A DNA stretch of 64,000 nt from Thiocapsa sp. (GCF_018399035.1 NZ_CP073760.1:1984001-2048000); one strand, 5' to 3'; positions 18,043 through 28,427 are shown, counted from the stretch's first letter. The notes: generated from the letters alone by a model not told the origin. Numbers and translations are program-made.

Positions 18043-18290
18043 CTGCACGCCGATATGGGCGATCGGCGAGCCGATCGGACCCATGCTGAAGGGGATCACA
18101 TAGAGCGTGCGTCCGCGCATGCAGTCCCTGAACAACCCCTTGAGCAGGGCCTTCGCCTTGCGCGGCTCGAGCCAGTTGTTGGTGGGACCCGCGTCTTACT
18201 CGCGCAGCGCGCAGATGAAGGTGCGGTCCTCGACCCGGGCGACGTCGCTCGGATGGGAGCGTGCGAGGAAGCTGTTGGGATTCAGCCATC
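18043..18290 (-). pseudogene. GTP-dependent PEP carboxykinase relic
   Basis: About 80 codons match the GTP-type [24 protein letters not shown], then D-A-G-P-T-N-N-W, then [20 protein letters not shown] (18198-18196) interrupts the frame where the family has Glu or Lys before D-A-G-P-T-N-N-W. Both ends of the gene are missing. The relic overlaps the last codons of the GGDEF/EAL gene and runs in frame into the hypothetical gene downstream, indicating a deletion joint. Confidence 0.8.
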
Positions 18291-21200
18291 CGACGAACCG
18301 CCCCAGCGTGCGCGTAGGTCCGATGCCGGCATCGGTCGGCCGTACAGATAACCCTGCCCGATGTCACATCCTTCCCGGCGCAGAAAGGCATCCTGCACCT
18401 CGCGTTCGACGCCTTCGGCGATGACCTCCAGACCCAGACTCTTTCCGAGCCCGATAATCGCACGCGCAATCATGCCGCCGTCCTCGGCGGCATCCAGGTC
18501 TTGAACGAAAGAGGCATCGATCTTGAGACGATTCAGGGGTAATTGCCGGATATAACCCAACGAGGAATAGCCGGTCCCGAAATCATCGACGGCAATCGCG
18601 ATGCCCAAAGCACGCAGCCCCCGCAATACGATGATCGCCCGCTCGGCCCTATGCATGATCATGGACTCGGTCAACTCGAGCTCAAGCCGAGCCGGCGCCA
18701 GTCCGGTTTCCTCCAGGATAGCGCCCACCTGGCCCACCAGCGAGTCACGACCCAGTTGCTGCGCAGAGAGGTTGACGGCCACCCGCGGTACCGACAGGCC
18801 GGACGCGTCCCAATCGATCATCTGAGTACAGGCGGCACGCAGAACCCAGACGCCGATCTCGTCGATGATACCCATCTCCTCCGCAACCGCGATGAAACAC
18901 CCCGGAGCCAGCAGTCCCTGCTCGGGATGCTGCCAACGAACCAGCGCCTCGACACCCGCGAGTCGACCGGTCGAAAGCTGAACCTGGGGCTGGTAGTGGA
19001 CCAACAACTCGCCTCGGCGCACCGCCGCGCGAAGGTCGTTCTCGAGCCTAAGGCGATCGAATGCACTCGCGGTCAAGTCGGGCTCGAAGTACTGGTAGGT
19101 GTTGCGGCCGATCTCCTTGGCCTTATACATGGCCGTATCGGCGTGCCGCAGGAGGTCGTCGGCGGTGTCGCCGTTCGAAGGAAACAGGCTGATGCCGATG
19201 CTCGCGGTGACGTAGAGCTTGCGGTCGTCCAGTGTGAGCGGTTCTGCAAAGAGGCCCAGCAGGCTTGCGGCGACCACACCGGCACGACGCTCGCTGCCGT
19301 CGTCTTCCAACAAGACGACGAATTCGTCCCCGCCGAGGCGCCCCAGGGTATCGCCGCCGCGAATGCGAGAGGCTAAACGCAGCGCGACCTGCTGCAGAAG
19401 GAGATCGCCCGCGGGGTGCCCCAAGGTCTCGTTGATGGTCTTGAAGCGGTCCAAATCGACCAGCAGAACAGCCAACGGGGAGCGCGCCCGCACGGCGCGC
19501 GCGACGGCATGCTCCAGACGGTCTCTCAAGAGTCCCCGGTTCGGCAGACCCGTGAGAGCATCGTGGTGAGTCAAAAAGTCAAGCTGCGACTCGGATTCCC
19601 GGAGAGCCGAGATATCGGCGAACACCGCGACGTAGTTCGTCAAGGTTCCCACGTCGTCGTAGACGCTCGCGATCGTCATCCACTCCGGATAAATTTCTCC
19701 ATTCTTACGCTTATTCCAAAGCTCGCCGCACCACCGTCCCACAGACCCGAGACTGGCCCACATCCCTTCGTAAAAGGCCCGGTCGTGGCGCCCGGATTGA
19801 AGAATCCTCGGATTCCGCCCGAGCACCTCGGCCTCGCTGTATCCGGTAATCTCGGTGAAGGCGCGATTCACCGAGACGATGTTGCCGTCCGGGTCCGCAA
19901 CGGTGACGCCTTCGGCTGAGTTTTCGAACGCGCGAGCTGACTGCCGCAGTCGGTCCTCGGCCTCGCGGCGCTCCGTCATATCGCGGGTCGTAGCGACCAA
20001 TGTCGGCGCGCCGTCAGCCTCGGCACGACGCTGTCGAGAGGTCGTCTCGACCCAGATATAGGTTCCGTCCGCCCGACGAAGCCGATACCGAAGCGTCGGC
20101 AGCGGTGCCGAAACACCCGTCTCGAGCCCGGCGCGCTGTTGCGCCGCGAGCATGGCGTGGTCCTCCGGGTGGATGAAGTCATAGGCACTTCTACCTAAGA
20201 GCACCTCCGAACCGATGCCGAGCAGCGTCCGGCACGCCGGCGACACATAGAGATAACGCGACTCGACATCGTGCACCGAGATCATGTCGGTCGCATGGTC
20301 CGCCAACAAGCGATAATGGCGTTCGCTCTCGGCGAGGGCGGCTTCGCTCGCAACGTGCTCCAGGGTGTAGGACACGTCCATCGCCAGCTCTTCCAAGAGC
20401 CCGTTCACCTGCGGATCGAAGAAATCCGCATCGCGCGCGTAAAAGACGATGACACCAACCACCTTGGCTTGCTGTCGTAGCGGAAAGGATGCGCAGCAGC
20501 CGATGTCCGTAACGGACGATCCGCCGCCTGCATGCGGAGTCTTGTCACGGAGCCGACATTCCGCACATCGGTCGGCCTCGCCATGCGTCCCCGCTACCAA
20601 CTCGTGAAGCAGCGCCTCGGTAACCGCCTCCGCGATCGGCACCCCCGCGAGACAACCCGGGTCCATGCCGTGGCGGCCCAGCAGCGACAGGCGATCTGCT
20701 CCGGGCTCGAACCCATATACGGCGCAGGCCGCCAGTCCACCATGCTCGACAGCGATCCGGGCGATCTGCATCGAGAATGCGGCGGGATCATGCATGCGAA
20801 CCATGGCGCGGTTGGATTGGCTCAGGGTGTTGTACAAACGCGACAGACGGTCCGCACTGCACTCCGCTGCATGGCGTGCCGTAACATCTCGGTTGACACC
20901 GCGGCGACCCGAATAGGTGCCGTCGTGATCAAAGACGGCCTGGCACTGGTGCTCGACCCAGCGCGTCTTTCCCGACGGGTCAATCAGCCGCAACCGCATG
21001 ATCGCATGGGGTCTGTTGGCAGGGGGATAGGTATCGGCGAGGTGACGATCCCATGCCATGCGATCGTCCGGATGCAGCAAACCCCGGAAAAGACCGGGGT
21101 CGGCAAGAAATGCCTCGGGAGAAAAGCCGGTCAGCGCCTGACAAGCCGGGGAAACGTAGCGATAGTGTCCATCCGGCCCCGTCCAGTAATCCCAATCCAA

Positions 21201-21620
21201 CGAGTAGTCCGCAAGGATGCGATAGCGACGCTCGCTCGCCGCCAACGCCCGATGTGCGACCTGGATCGCCTCGGCACTCGCCTCGAGGATCATGCCGGAG
21301 CGCTCGATCACCAGCGCGGCAAGCGGCAAGCTCGAAAAAAAGGCGCTCGAACGACCGACAGCCACTTCGGCAATCGCTTGAGACTCGCGCAGCTCCGCGT
21401 TCTGCACCTCGAGCTCAGCCTGATAGATCCGAAGCTCTTCGATCAACTTGGCCGGGTCAAAATCCGCCTCCGCAAGTCCCGCGTCGAGCGGGTCACACGG
21501 CAATGCGCTATCCGGGCAGGGTCGCGAAGATGACGTCGGCTCGACACCACCGACGTCCGAGTCGCCGGCACGGGGCTTGCGGCTCGCGAGGGGAACCTTG
21601 ACCATAGCGACCTTGACCAT
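18282..21620 (-). CDS. Multi-sensor diguanylate cyclase/phosphodiesterase (PAS-GAF-PAS-PAS-GGDEF-EAL)
   Basis: This cyclic-di-GMP turnover protein of about 1112 residues has the following order: a coiled region with [11 protein letters not shown] (about 55-70), PAS (about 110-245), GAF (about 265-430, with a C-A-E-C-R-L segment), PAS (about 440-560), PAS (about 565-690), GGDEF (about 700-860) and EAL (about 870-1110). Both signatures are intact (G-G-D-E-F and E-A-L-V-R-W), so synthesis and hydrolysis are both possible. No membrane helix is seen. The ATG 21620 is chosen because AAGGAG lies 9 nt upstream; M-V-K-V-A recurs at 21605. Confidence 0.9.
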   Translation of the reverse strand: MVKVAMVKVPLASRKPRAGDSDVGGVEPTSSSRPCPDSALPCDPLDAGLAEADFDPAKLIEELRIYQAELEVQNAELRESQAIAEVAVGRSSAFFSSLPLAALVIERSGMILEASAEAIQVAHRALAASERRYRILADYSLDWDYWTGPDGHYRYVSPACQALTGFSPEAFLADPGLFRGLLHPDDRMAWDRHLADTYPPANRPHAIMRLRLIDPSGKTRWVEHQCQAVFDHDGTYSGRRGVNRDVTARHAAECSADRLSRLYNTLSQSNRAMVRMHDPAAFSMQIARIAVEHGGLAACAVYGFEPGADRLSLLGRHGMDPGCLAGVPIAEAVTEALLHELVAGTHGEADRCAECRLRDKTPHAGGGSSVTDIGCCASFPLRQQAKVVGVIVFYARDADFFDPQVNGLLEELAMDVSYTLEHVASEAALAESERHYRLLADHATDMISVHDVESRYLYVSPACRTLLGIGSEVLLGRSAYDFIHPEDHAMLAAQQRAGLETGVSAPLPTLRYRLRRADGTYIWVETTSRQRRAEADGAPTLVATTRDMTERREAEDRLRQSARAFENSAEGVTVADPDGNIVSVNRAFTEITGYSEAEVLGRNPRILQSGRHDRAFYEGMWASLGSVGRWCGELWNKRKNGEIYPEWMTIASVYDDVGTLTNYVAVFADISALRESESQLDFLTHHDALTGLPNRGLLRDRLEHAVARAVRARSPLAVLLVDLDRFKTINETLGHPAGDLLLQQVALRLASRIRGGDTLGRLGGDEFVVLLEDDGSERRAGVVAASLLGLFAEPLTLDDRKLYVTASIGISLFPSNGDTADDLLRHADTAMYKAKEIGRNTYQYFEPDLTASAFDRLRLENDLRAAVRRGELLVHYQPQVQLSTGRLAGVEALVRWQHPEQGLLAPGCFIAVAEEMGIIDEIGVWVLRAACTQMIDWDASGLSVPRVAVNLSAQQLGRDSLVGQVGAILEETGLAPARLELELTESMIMHRAERAIIVLRGLRALGIAIAVDDFGTGYSSLGYIRQLPLNRLKIDASFVQDLDAAEDGGMIARAIIGLGKSLGLEVIAEGVEREVQDAFLRREGCDIGQGYLYGRPMPASDLRARWGGSSDG

Positions 21621-21986
21621 AGCGTTATGCTCCTTGCGCTTCCGACGAGACGATGCCACTGGTCCAACAGGCACCTTGACACCGGAGTTTAGACGAGTCG
21701 CTGCGGTGAAACGAGATCGGCTACGTAAAATTACGCGTCGTTATTTCACATCAAGACCAATTTGCACCGCACTTGGCCGAACGCCGCCCGGCGGCTCTGG
21801 AATCGGGTTTCCGCTGCGCGTAGGATCCGGGTCAATCGCATCTCTCGCTCCGCCACGAGATCTCGCGTTTCCGCCCCACATCGGGAACGGGACATCAACG
21901 CGCGCTCGACGGCAAACTGCGGGTTATTCGAGCTTCATTGCGCGTTGGCGACGAGTCCAAGCGCACCGCCTCAAACAGGACGTGAA
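21621..21986. other. Divergent intergenic region
   Basis: These 366 bp separate the GGDEF/EAL gene from the cytochrome cluster. A small palindrome CGTAAAATTACG lies at 21724-21735 in the only AT-rich stretch and could be a promoter or operator for either gene. No ORF with convincing features is seen. Confidence 0.3.
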
Positions 21987-23027
21987 ATGAAAGCATCACG
22001 CGATCGGGTCATCCAAGGTATCGGCCAAGTCCGCCCCGACGATGACAACCCGAAACGGATGGCTCGGCCGGCAAGGCCGTGGGCGCAACTGCTGCTCGGC
22101 CTCTCCGTCGGACTCTTGGCCTCGAGCGCAATTGCCGACAGGATCGAGGCGCCGCTTCCCGACACCGCCGACAAGGTGATCGACATCCAGCTCGCCGAGG
22201 CTGCGGCGGATCGACACGCCTGTCTGCGCTGCCATGCCATGCCCACCCTTGCCTATCGAAACCCCGAGAACGGCGACATCGTCGATCTGTCGATCGATCG
22301 CGAGGGGCTCGCGCACTCGGTCCACGGCGAGCTGGCCTGCATCGACTGTCATCGCCGCAGCTATCGACGCTATCCGCATCCGGACCGCCCCGCTCCGGGC
22401 GATCTGGACTGTATCGGCTGTCACGAGGACGACGAGCAAAAGCTGAGCCGAGGGTGGGTCGACATCGATGCCGAGTTCAAGCGCAGCGTCCACGCGGTCT
22501 CGGACTCGCCGAAGGCCGCGGACTTCAGTTGCCACTCCTGTCACGATCCCCATCGCTTCCGACCGGCCGCGGTCGGGGAGCCGATCGCGCAGATCGTGCG
22601 GAACCACAACGGGGTCTGCCTGTCTTGCCATGAGAGGCTGATCGCACCATCCAGCACGAGCCATGACTGGCTGCCGAACCGCGACGCCCACTGGGGCTCG
22701 GTGCGGTGCGTCGACTGCCACACACCCGTCGCACTCTTCGCGAACCACGAGATTCTGCCGGCCGAGGACAGCGCGAAGAATTGCGTGAGCTGTCACTCCG
22801 CCGACGCACAACTCCTCGCGCGGCTGTATCATTTTCGATCGGAGGAAGATATCGCTCGCAGCGGTTTACTCGCCAAGGCCGTCTTCAACGAGGCCTATGT
22901 GGTCGGAATGAGCAAGAGTCCGACGCTCGACCGACTCAGCTTAATCATTTTGGGTCTGACGGTCTTGCTGCTGGCCGCTCACGGCGTCGGTCGCTATCTC
23001 GCCCGCCGGGCGAACAGGAGGGCATGA
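21987..23027 (+). CDS. Heptaheme c-type cytochrome, membrane-anchored
   Basis: The 346-residue product has an N-terminal hydrophobic export segment (about residues 32-50), seven C-x-x-C-H heme sites (C-L-R-C-H, C-I-D-C-H, C-I-G-C-H, C-H-S-C-H, C-L-S-C-H, C-V-D-C-H, C-V-S-C-H) and a C-terminal membrane helix (about 312-332) with a basic R-R-A-N-R-R tail, so the hemes face the periplasm. I cannot assign a named family. It overlaps the next gene (ATGATGA), implying coupled translation with a b-type cytochrome. A role in electron transfer between the quinone pool and periplasmic carriers is inferred. Confidence 0.85.
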   Translation: MKASRDRVIQGIGQVRPDDDNPKRMARPARPWAQLLLGLSVGLLASSAIADRIEAPLPDTADKVIDIQLAEAAADRHACLRCHAMPTLAYRNPENGDIVDLSIDREGLAHSVHGELACIDCHRRSYRRYPHPDRPAPGDLDCIGCHEDDEQKLSRGWVDIDAEFKRSVHAVSDSPKAADFSCHSCHDPHRFRPAAVGEPIAQIVRNHNGVCLSCHERLIAPSSTSHDWLPNRDAHWGSVRCVDCHTPVALFANHEILPAEDSAKNCVSCHSADAQLLARLYHFRSEEDIARSGLLAKAVFNEAYVVGMSKSPTLDRLSLIILGLTVLLLAAHGVGRYLARRANRRA

Positions 23028-23692
23028 TGACATCGCTGTATCTCTATCCGGTGTGGCTGCGGCTCTGGCACTGGATGAACGCCCTCTTGTTCCTGACCTT
23101 GATCGTCTCCGGGGTCAGCATGCATTACGCCGGGGCCGATGGGTTGATGCCCTTCGCCACTGCGCGGGTCGTGCACAATACCGCAGGGATTCTGCTGACC
23201 ATCACCTGGATCGGCTTCGTCGTCGTGAATGCCGGGAGCGCCAATGCGCGCCACTATCGTATCCGGTTTCGCACACTCATCGGGGATTTGATCGCCCAAA
23301 CGCGCTACTACGTGATCGGTATCTTTCGGCTCGAGCCACATCCATTCCACGTCACCGAGGCCATGAAGTTCAACACGCTTCAACAACTCAGCTATTTGGG
23401 CGTGATGTACGGCCTGATGCCGATCCTCATCCTCAGCGGTTGGGCCTTTCTCTATTCGGTTTATCTGCCGGAGACCCTGTTCGGCTTCGGCAGCGTTTGG
23501 GTCGTCGCCATGACCCATGTCGTCGTCAGCTATCTCCTGGCCCTGTTCCTCCTGGTGCACATCTACATCATCACCACCGGCGAGACGGTCTTTGCGAATC
23601 TCCGCGCCATGATCACCGGTTGGCATCGCGAAACCGACCCGCCCCCTGCCGAGACTCCGACCCCGGCTCCGGCCACGCGTGAGACGCCATGA
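23024..23692 (+). CDS. Cytochrome b561-type membrane protein
   Basis: The 222-residue polytopic protein has about four membrane helices. The first begins V-W-L-R-L-W-H-W-M-N, typical of Ni/Fe-hydrogenase and thiosulfate-reductase b-type subunits, with His residues placed to bind heme b (R-L-W-H-W, V-V-H-N-T, M-T-H-V-V, L-V-H-I-Y). It probably exchanges electrons between quinone and the flanking multiheme cytochromes. The start is ATG 23024 (overlapping the upstream stop) or 23027; its stop overlaps the octaheme start by ATGA. The C-terminal tail is Pro/Thr-rich. Confidence 0.85.
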   Translation: MMTSLYLYPVWLRLWHWMNALLFLTLIVSGVSMHYAGADGLMPFATARVVHNTAGILLTITWIGFVVVNAGSANARHYRIRFRTLIGDLIAQTRYYVIGIFRLEPHPFHVTEAMKFNTLQQLSYLGVMYGLMPILILSGWAFLYSVYLPETLFGFGSVWVVAMTHVVVSYLLALFLLVHIYIITTGETVFANLRAMITGWHRETDPPPAETPTPAPATRETP

Positions 23693-25881
23693 ACGCATTC
23701 GCCAAAACCCTGCTGACACCCAAGAACGCACGTCGGCTTCTCATCACGGTCGCGGTGGGACTGCTCGTCTTGTTCGTACTCTACAAGGTGGTCTATCCAA
23801 TCGTTTTCGACGCCTACGTGGGTAAGTCAAATGCGCCTTTGACCTACGCCAACAGTCAGCCGATCACGCAGGACGAGCTGGAAGCGATGGCGACCGAGTT
23901 CTCGCTGAGCGCGCGCCGCGCGGCCGCCGAGGCGATCGTCGGCCACGATGAGAATGCCTTCGCCCGGCGGGTGAAGGTCGAGATGCTCATGAACACGCAG
24001 TCCTTCATGCGCGAGCACGAGCCGACGCATATCAAATACTTCCGTGATGCCAACATCCTGCAGTACGAAGGACCCAAGACCTGCCTGCAGTGTCATGCCA
24101 CCATCCAAGTCCAGCATCACGACGGGCGCACCTCCGAGGTCGACACGCTCGACGACATCGTCAACTCGGTTCATTTCAAGTTCCAGAGCGATGCCGGAGG
24201 CGGCTTCTCGACCTATGGCTACGACGGACGCCAAGTGAACGCCGAGGGCAGCCGTCCGATCCCGGTCGGCAAGATCAATCGGGCCTGCGGCATCCCCGGC
24301 AGCTTCTCCTGGACCGGCTGGGCCGCGCTGGTGGAGAGTCGACCCGAATCGGCGCATGGCGAGGTCGCGTTACGCAGCGAAGGCTGCGGCCAATGCCATA
24401 TCGGCGGGAACTATCAGCCGGCGACCGAGAAGATGATGCCGATCGGCGACGTTCCCGATGTTGCTAAAGAGGGCATCGACTGTCTGATCTGTCATTCCAC
24501 CGAATACGACATGAACCAGCGGTATGTGATCCGCGATGATGTCGGATTGCGCTGGAATCAGGATCGGACGATGCGCGCCGCTCTCACCGTGGGGCGCTCG
24601 ACGACCAAGAGCTGTCTGAACTGCCATCAGCACAACATGGGCGGGGATGCCTATCTGCACAACGAGGCCGCAAAAGCGCTCGGCGACAAGCACCAGCGCC
24701 TGCTTCATACCGGCGCCAAGCGGGGCAACCCCTTCAGCCCGCACGACGACGTGCATGCCGCGGCGGATCTGCAATGCACCGACTGTCATGTCCCGGAGGG
24801 ACACAAGATCCCGCGCGGCCGGATGGGTGTCGATCTCGTCGCCAACGACCTGCCGGATGTCGAGGTGTCGTGCGTCACCTGTCACAGCATCGCACCGCAC
24901 AACCGCTCCGAGCACAAGGCATTGCTCAACGGGCATCTGGATCGGATCGCCTGCGAGACCTGTCATATCAGGGAGCTTCAGGACAACAACGTCGTGCTCC
25001 GCGATTGGGTTCACCCGACCTGGGATGCGGAAGAAGGCATCTTCACACCCACCGACATCTATCGCTCCGGCAAGGTCAACAAGGGGTTTACCTTCCTCTG
25101 GTTCAACGGCAACGGAACCTTCCTGGCGAACGCCTTGGGCGCCAACCCCAACGGCTCGACCGAGTACGACCCGCTGATGCAGCAACTGGCCCGGATCGAT
25201 GACCCGGAGATCGTCGCCGCGGTCCGCGAGAAAGCGATCGAGCTGAACAAGACCTATCCGGATATCGACGTGGACGCCTATGTCGAAGCCGCGACCGACC
25301 CGCTCTCGCAGCTCACGCCCGAGCAATTGGAGGAGCGGCGCCGGATGCTCGATCAGAACCTGCGTGCGCACATGAACGACGGTGAAAGCCGCATCTATCC
25401 TTTCAAGCTCTTCAACGCCATGATGTATGAGGACATGGGAAATCAAGGCCCGTTCGGTGCCATGATCCTGCCGTTCGATTACGCGACCTATTACGAGACG
25501 GGAGACACCGCCGCGTCCGTCAAGCAGGCGATCCGCGATCCCATCGTACGGCGCATGTACCAGGAGCCGTTCAAGCGCTATATGATGGACGAGTTCATGG
25601 CCTATTTCGGGGTCAGCGGTGGATGGAATACCGATTATCCGCTGATCGACGGCCAGCTTAAGAACGTCGAGCCGAAGTGGATGCGACAGATGGGCTCGCT
25701 CATGGTCAATCACGGCATTCAGCCCGTAGGCCGCGACTGCGTCGAATGTCATGCGCCGAGCGGCATCCTGAATTACCGTGCCTTGGGCTATTCGGAGGAG
25801 CGTGCGGCGGAGCTCGAGAACCTCGACATCGTCGAGAATCTACGCCCCGCGGCAAGCCTCTCCGCGACGGACGGCGGCTAG
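23689..25881 (+). CDS. Octaheme c-type cytochrome with N-terminal anchor
   Basis: The 730-residue product carries one N-terminal membrane helix (about 16-37) without an evident cleavage site, so it is probably tethered with a periplasmic body. Eight C-x-x-C-H sites are present (C-L-Q-C-H, C-G-Q-C-H, C-L-I-C-H, C-L-N-C-H, C-T-D-C-H, C-V-T-C-H, C-E-T-C-H, C-V-E-C-H). The last lies near the C-terminus after a heme-free stretch of about 250 residues. All sites are C-x-x-C-H; the C-x-x-C-K of octaheme nitrite/tetrathionate reductases is absent. Its substrate is not evident. It is coupled to the b561 gene. Confidence 0.85.
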   Translation: MNAFAKTLLTPKNARRLLITVAVGLLVLFVLYKVVYPIVFDAYVGKSNAPLTYANSQPITQDELEAMATEFSLSARRAAAEAIVGHDENAFARRVKVEMLMNTQSFMREHEPTHIKYFRDANILQYEGPKTCLQCHATIQVQHHDGRTSEVDTLDDIVNSVHFKFQSDAGGGFSTYGYDGRQVNAEGSRPIPVGKINRACGIPGSFSWTGWAALVESRPESAHGEVALRSEGCGQCHIGGNYQPATEKMMPIGDVPDVAKEGIDCLICHSTEYDMNQRYVIRDDVGLRWNQDRTMRAALTVGRSTTKSCLNCHQHNMGGDAYLHNEAAKALGDKHQRLLHTGAKRGNPFSPHDDVHAAADLQCTDCHVPEGHKIPRGRMGVDLVANDLPDVEVSCVTCHSIAPHNRSEHKALLNGHLDRIACETCHIRELQDNNVVLRDWVHPTWDAEEGIFTPTDIYRSGKVNKGFTFLWFNGNGTFLANALGANPNGSTEYDPLMQQLARIDDPEIVAAVREKAIELNKTYPDIDVDAYVEAATDPLSQLTPEQLEERRRMLDQNLRAHMNDGESRIYPFKLFNAMMYEDMGNQGPFGAMILPFDYATYYETGDTAASVKQAIRDPIVRRMYQEPFKRYMMDEFMAYFGVSGGWNTDYPLIDGQLKNVEPKWMRQMGSLMVNHGIQPVGRDCVECHAPSGILNYRALGYSEERAAELENLDIVENLRPAASLSATDGG

Positions 25882-25892
25882 TTCGCCTCCCC

Positions 25893-25923
25893 GGCCGACC
25901 CGATCCTGGAGATCGGGCCGGCC
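25893..25923 (+). terminator. Stem-loop after the cytochrome cluster
   Basis: GGCCGACCCGATC (25893-25905) pairs with GATCGGGCCGGCC (25911-25923), one mismatch, around CTGGA. There is no T-run, so it may be a processing or Rho-assisted 3' end rather than a classical terminator. It lies 12 bp past the octaheme stop and 29 bp before the next gene. Confidence 0.45.
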
Positions 25924-25951
25924 CCGGATCACCCGACATCGGAAGCAGCGC

Positions 25952-26401
25952 ATGGGACTCGCACTGAGACTCTATGAAAGCCTGACCGAGGCGCCCGACG
26001 ACACGACGCGCTTTCGGCTCATCGTCGATACCATCGATGCCTTGGAGCAACAGTGGCCGCGAGGCGGCGATGTCGCCCTTCGGTCGGATGTCCGCGAATC
26101 CGAGCTGCGGCTCCAAAAGGAAATCGAGCAGGTCCGAAGCGAGCTCAAGAAAGACATTGCCGAGCTTCGTGCGGACATGCACAAGGAGATCGCCCGGCTA
26201 AGGGGCGAGGTTCAGAAAGACATCGCCGAGCTACGGGGCGAGGTCCAGAAGGACATCGCCGAGCTTCGTCACGAGGTCCAGAAGGATATTGCCAACGTTC
26301 ATGCCGCGATCGAGCGCACCAAGGTCGATCTGCTGAAGTGGATTGTTCCGCTGATGCTGGGCCAGGTTGCCGCGCTTGCGGCATTGGTCAAGCTCCTCTG
26401 A
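25952..26401 (+). CDS. Coiled-coil protein with C-terminal membrane helix
   Basis: The 149-residue product has a short N-terminal helical domain (1-40), a long coiled coil (about 45-125) and a C-terminal membrane helix (about 128-148). In the coiled coil an 11-residue unit, E-V-Q-K-D-I-A-E-L-R-G or variants, recurs about six times, a hendecad-type register. It resembles the DUF1640/CCDC90-like architecture. Such genes are often tandemly variable. Function unknown. The ATG 25952 directly follows the stem-loop region. Confidence 0.7.
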   Translation: MGLALRLYESLTEAPDDTTRFRLIVDTIDALEQQWPRGGDVALRSDVRESELRLQKEIEQVRSELKKDIAELRADMHKEIARLRGEVQKDIAELRGEVQKDIAELRHEVQKDIANVHAAIERTKVDLLKWIVPLMLGQVAALAALVKLL

Positions 26402-26440
26402 GAAGGCTGCGCGGGGCCGCCACACTCGCGCCGATCGAGA

Positions 26441-27259
26441 TCAACCGGGTTTGATCGCCTCGATACTCGCCGAGACCAGATAGTCCGTGACCGGCGTTCC
26501 AGGGGCCCAGTCCCGAATAAAGTCCCTGCTCTCGTCCTTGGGCGACACGCGCACCTGCTCGAATCCCGCACCCTGCAGCATCTGCTCGAGCGCATCGATC
26601 CCGGCCGCCCCGGCCATGCACCCCGTATAGAGCGACAGGTCCGACCTGAGATCGTCCGGCAGCTCGGCGGTCGCGACGATATCCGAGATGGCCAGTCGCC
26701 CGCCCGGCTTGAGCACCCGAAATGCCTCCGCGAAGACACGGTCTTTGTCGGGCGACAGGTTGATCACGCAGTTCGAGATGATGACGTCGACCAATCCATC
26801 CGCCAGCGGCAGGTTCTCGATCTCGCCGAGTCGAAACTCGACGTTGCGATGCCCGACCGCATCGGCGTGCACATCCGCGTTGCTGCGCGCCTTGGCCAGC
26901 ATCTCCGGTGTCATGTCGACGCCGATAACACGACCGGTCTCGCCGACTTGCCGGGAGGCGAGGAAACAATCGAATCCGGCGCCGCTGCCCAGATCCAACA
27001 CCGTCTCGCCCGGCTGCAGCGCAGCGATCGCTTGGGGATTGCCGCAACCCAAGCCGAGATCCGCACCCTCGGGTACGCCGGCGGTCTCGGCCGCGCTGTA
27101 CCCGAGCAGGGTCGATTGGATCGACACAGGCCCGCAACAATTATCCGCAGAGGACGGGGCACAGCAATCCGCCCCCTCGCCCGCCGTGGCTGCCCGTGCC
27201 GTCGCCCCGTAGCGATCGCGCACCGCCTGGCGAAGACTCTCTTGCTCGCTACTCTTCAT
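26441..27259 (-). CDS. arsM: Arsenite methyltransferase
   Basis: The 272-residue SAM-dependent enzyme methylates As(III) to volatile or less toxic species. It has SAM motif [11 protein letters not shown] near residue 80 and conserved cysteines in D-C-C-A-P, N-C-C-G-P, G-L-G-C-G-N-P and S-N-C-V-I-N-L-S. The last is the As-binding site of ArsM. The start ATG 27259 has a good GGAGGT upstream. No arsR or arsenic transporter is adjacent. The C-terminal part ([12 protein letters not shown]) fits the family. Confidence 0.92.
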   Translation of the reverse strand: MKSSEQESLRQAVRDRYGATARAATAGEGADCCAPSSADNCCGPVSIQSTLLGYSAAETAGVPEGADLGLGCGNPQAIAALQPGETVLDLGSGAGFDCFLASRQVGETGRVIGVDMTPEMLAKARSNADVHADAVGHRNVEFRLGEIENLPLADGLVDVIISNCVINLSPDKDRVFAEAFRVLKPGGRLAISDIVATAELPDDLRSDLSLYTGCMAGAAGIDALEQMLQGAGFEQVRVSPKDESRDFIRDWAPGTPVTDYLVSASIEAIKPG

Positions 27260-27408
27260 TCGGACCTCCCGTAGGGTCATGCCGTGAACGAACATCGTGC
27301 GTCGAAGTGACGCTGAACGTAAACGCATCCATCGTCGACTTCCGCTTCACCCTGTTGCAGCCGGATCCCACATCCCGGGACGACAACACCATTGGTTCTG
27401 CACGAAAT

Positions 27409-27954
27409 CTAAAAACAGGCTTCCCTCAGCGCCTTCATATAGTCAAGTCCCTTCTCGCGGGCGAATGTGATGTTCCTTTCAGGGATACCATCCGGATCAG
27501 GATATCGGTCCAGCACATTGTCCATGCTCTCTTCGCGGAGCAGGTGCAACATCGGATAGAGCGATCTGTTCGTATAGTTTGCAGGATCATCGTCGGGCGC
27601 ATCGGCAAAGCGATAATCGGGATGGAATCCGGCAACCTGATACTGACCTTCATAGCCTTCCGCTTCCAAAAGATCTTCCGCTATTTCGACCAAGCCCAGA
27701 TAATCGTCGAAATCCGGGAATGCACCGGGCAGGATCAGCAGCGTTGTCTCGATCGAAGGATTCGCATCGAGGCGACGGCACTCCTCGAGAAATGCCTGAA
27801 GACAGGCTTGCGTATCGGATTCGCTTTCGACCCGATAGTGTATTGTGCCGCGATTGAATTCTTTCGCCGCAAAGGGACAGATGCGACATCCGATCACGAC
27901 CTCGGAGATCCATTTTTTGGTCTGCGCGATCACGTCTTCCGATTCAACGATCAT
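27409..27954 (-). CDS. DUF1415 family protein
   Basis: The 181-residue soluble protein matches DUF1415, with W-I-S-E-V-V-I-G-C-R-I-C-P-F-A near the N-terminus, L-L-I-L-P-G-A-F-P-D-F near 75 and Q-V-A-G-F-H-P-D-Y-R-F-A near 105. The conserved Cys pair and His hint at a metal or redox role, but no function is established. It has no obvious operon partners; arsM lies 150 bp downstream on the same strand. Confidence 0.85.
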   Translation of the reverse strand: MIVESEDVIAQTKKWISEVVIGCRICPFAAKEFNRGTIHYRVESESDTQACLQAFLEECRRLDANPSIETTLLILPGAFPDFDDYLGLVEIAEDLLEAEGYEGQYQVAGFHPDYRFADAPDDDPANYTNRSLYPMLHLLREESMDNVLDRYPDPDGIPERNITFAREKGLDYMKALREACF

Positions 27955-28256
27955 CTATCGAGCTCATTCCGGCACCTGATTAGAAAGAATCTTCCGCCAT
28001 GCTCAAGGAATGAGCCACCGATCGGCCAGACTGCCCCGGGCTGACATCGGTCGCGCCGTTGGCGCTCGACACACACTGCCGCACCGAACGCGGCTAGCCA
28101 CTCTCGCCTGCGCGACGCACATCATGGGACCTGACGGCGAGGAGCTGACCCGCATCAAGGTCCGCTGAAACGCGTCTCGCGGACGTTTGATGGGGTCGGG
28201 GTGAGCTCGGCCTCGACGCAACATGCAAGGAGCTCGTGACATCCGCTCCGCGGTCT
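27955..28256. other. Intergenic region, nothing identified
   Basis: About 300 bp between the DUF1415 gene and the small protein gene. Short overlapping ORFs occur on both strands but show no recognisable motif. No hairpin with a T-run is evident. Confidence 0.3.
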
Positions 28257-28427
28257 CTACACCTTATGCACCTTATGCGCCTTCATCATCAGCTTCAGGA
28301 TCTTCACATTGATGATGATGAAGCGGATAAGCTGCCATACGAGCGATGTCCGCATATACCGCGTAAACCGTGTCGGCACGGGCGGATAATAGGCTTGCTG
28401 ATAGGGTTCTCGATTCTTCGCGCCCAT
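28257..28427 (-). CDS. Small membrane-associated protein next to SQR
   Basis: The 56-residue product has a Pro/Tyr-rich start (Q-A-Y-Y-P-P-V-P-T-R-F-T-R-Y), then a hydrophobic helix (W-Q-L-I-R-F-I-I-I-N-V-K-I-L) and a basic, His-containing tail. It lies 65 bp downstream of the sulfide:quinone oxidoreductase-like gene on the same strand. It may be a membrane-docking or accessory peptide for it. This rests on composition and position only. Confidence 0.5.
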   Translation of the reverse strand: MGAKNREPYQQAYYPPVPTRFTRYMRTSLVWQLIRFIIINVKILKLMMKAHKVHKV

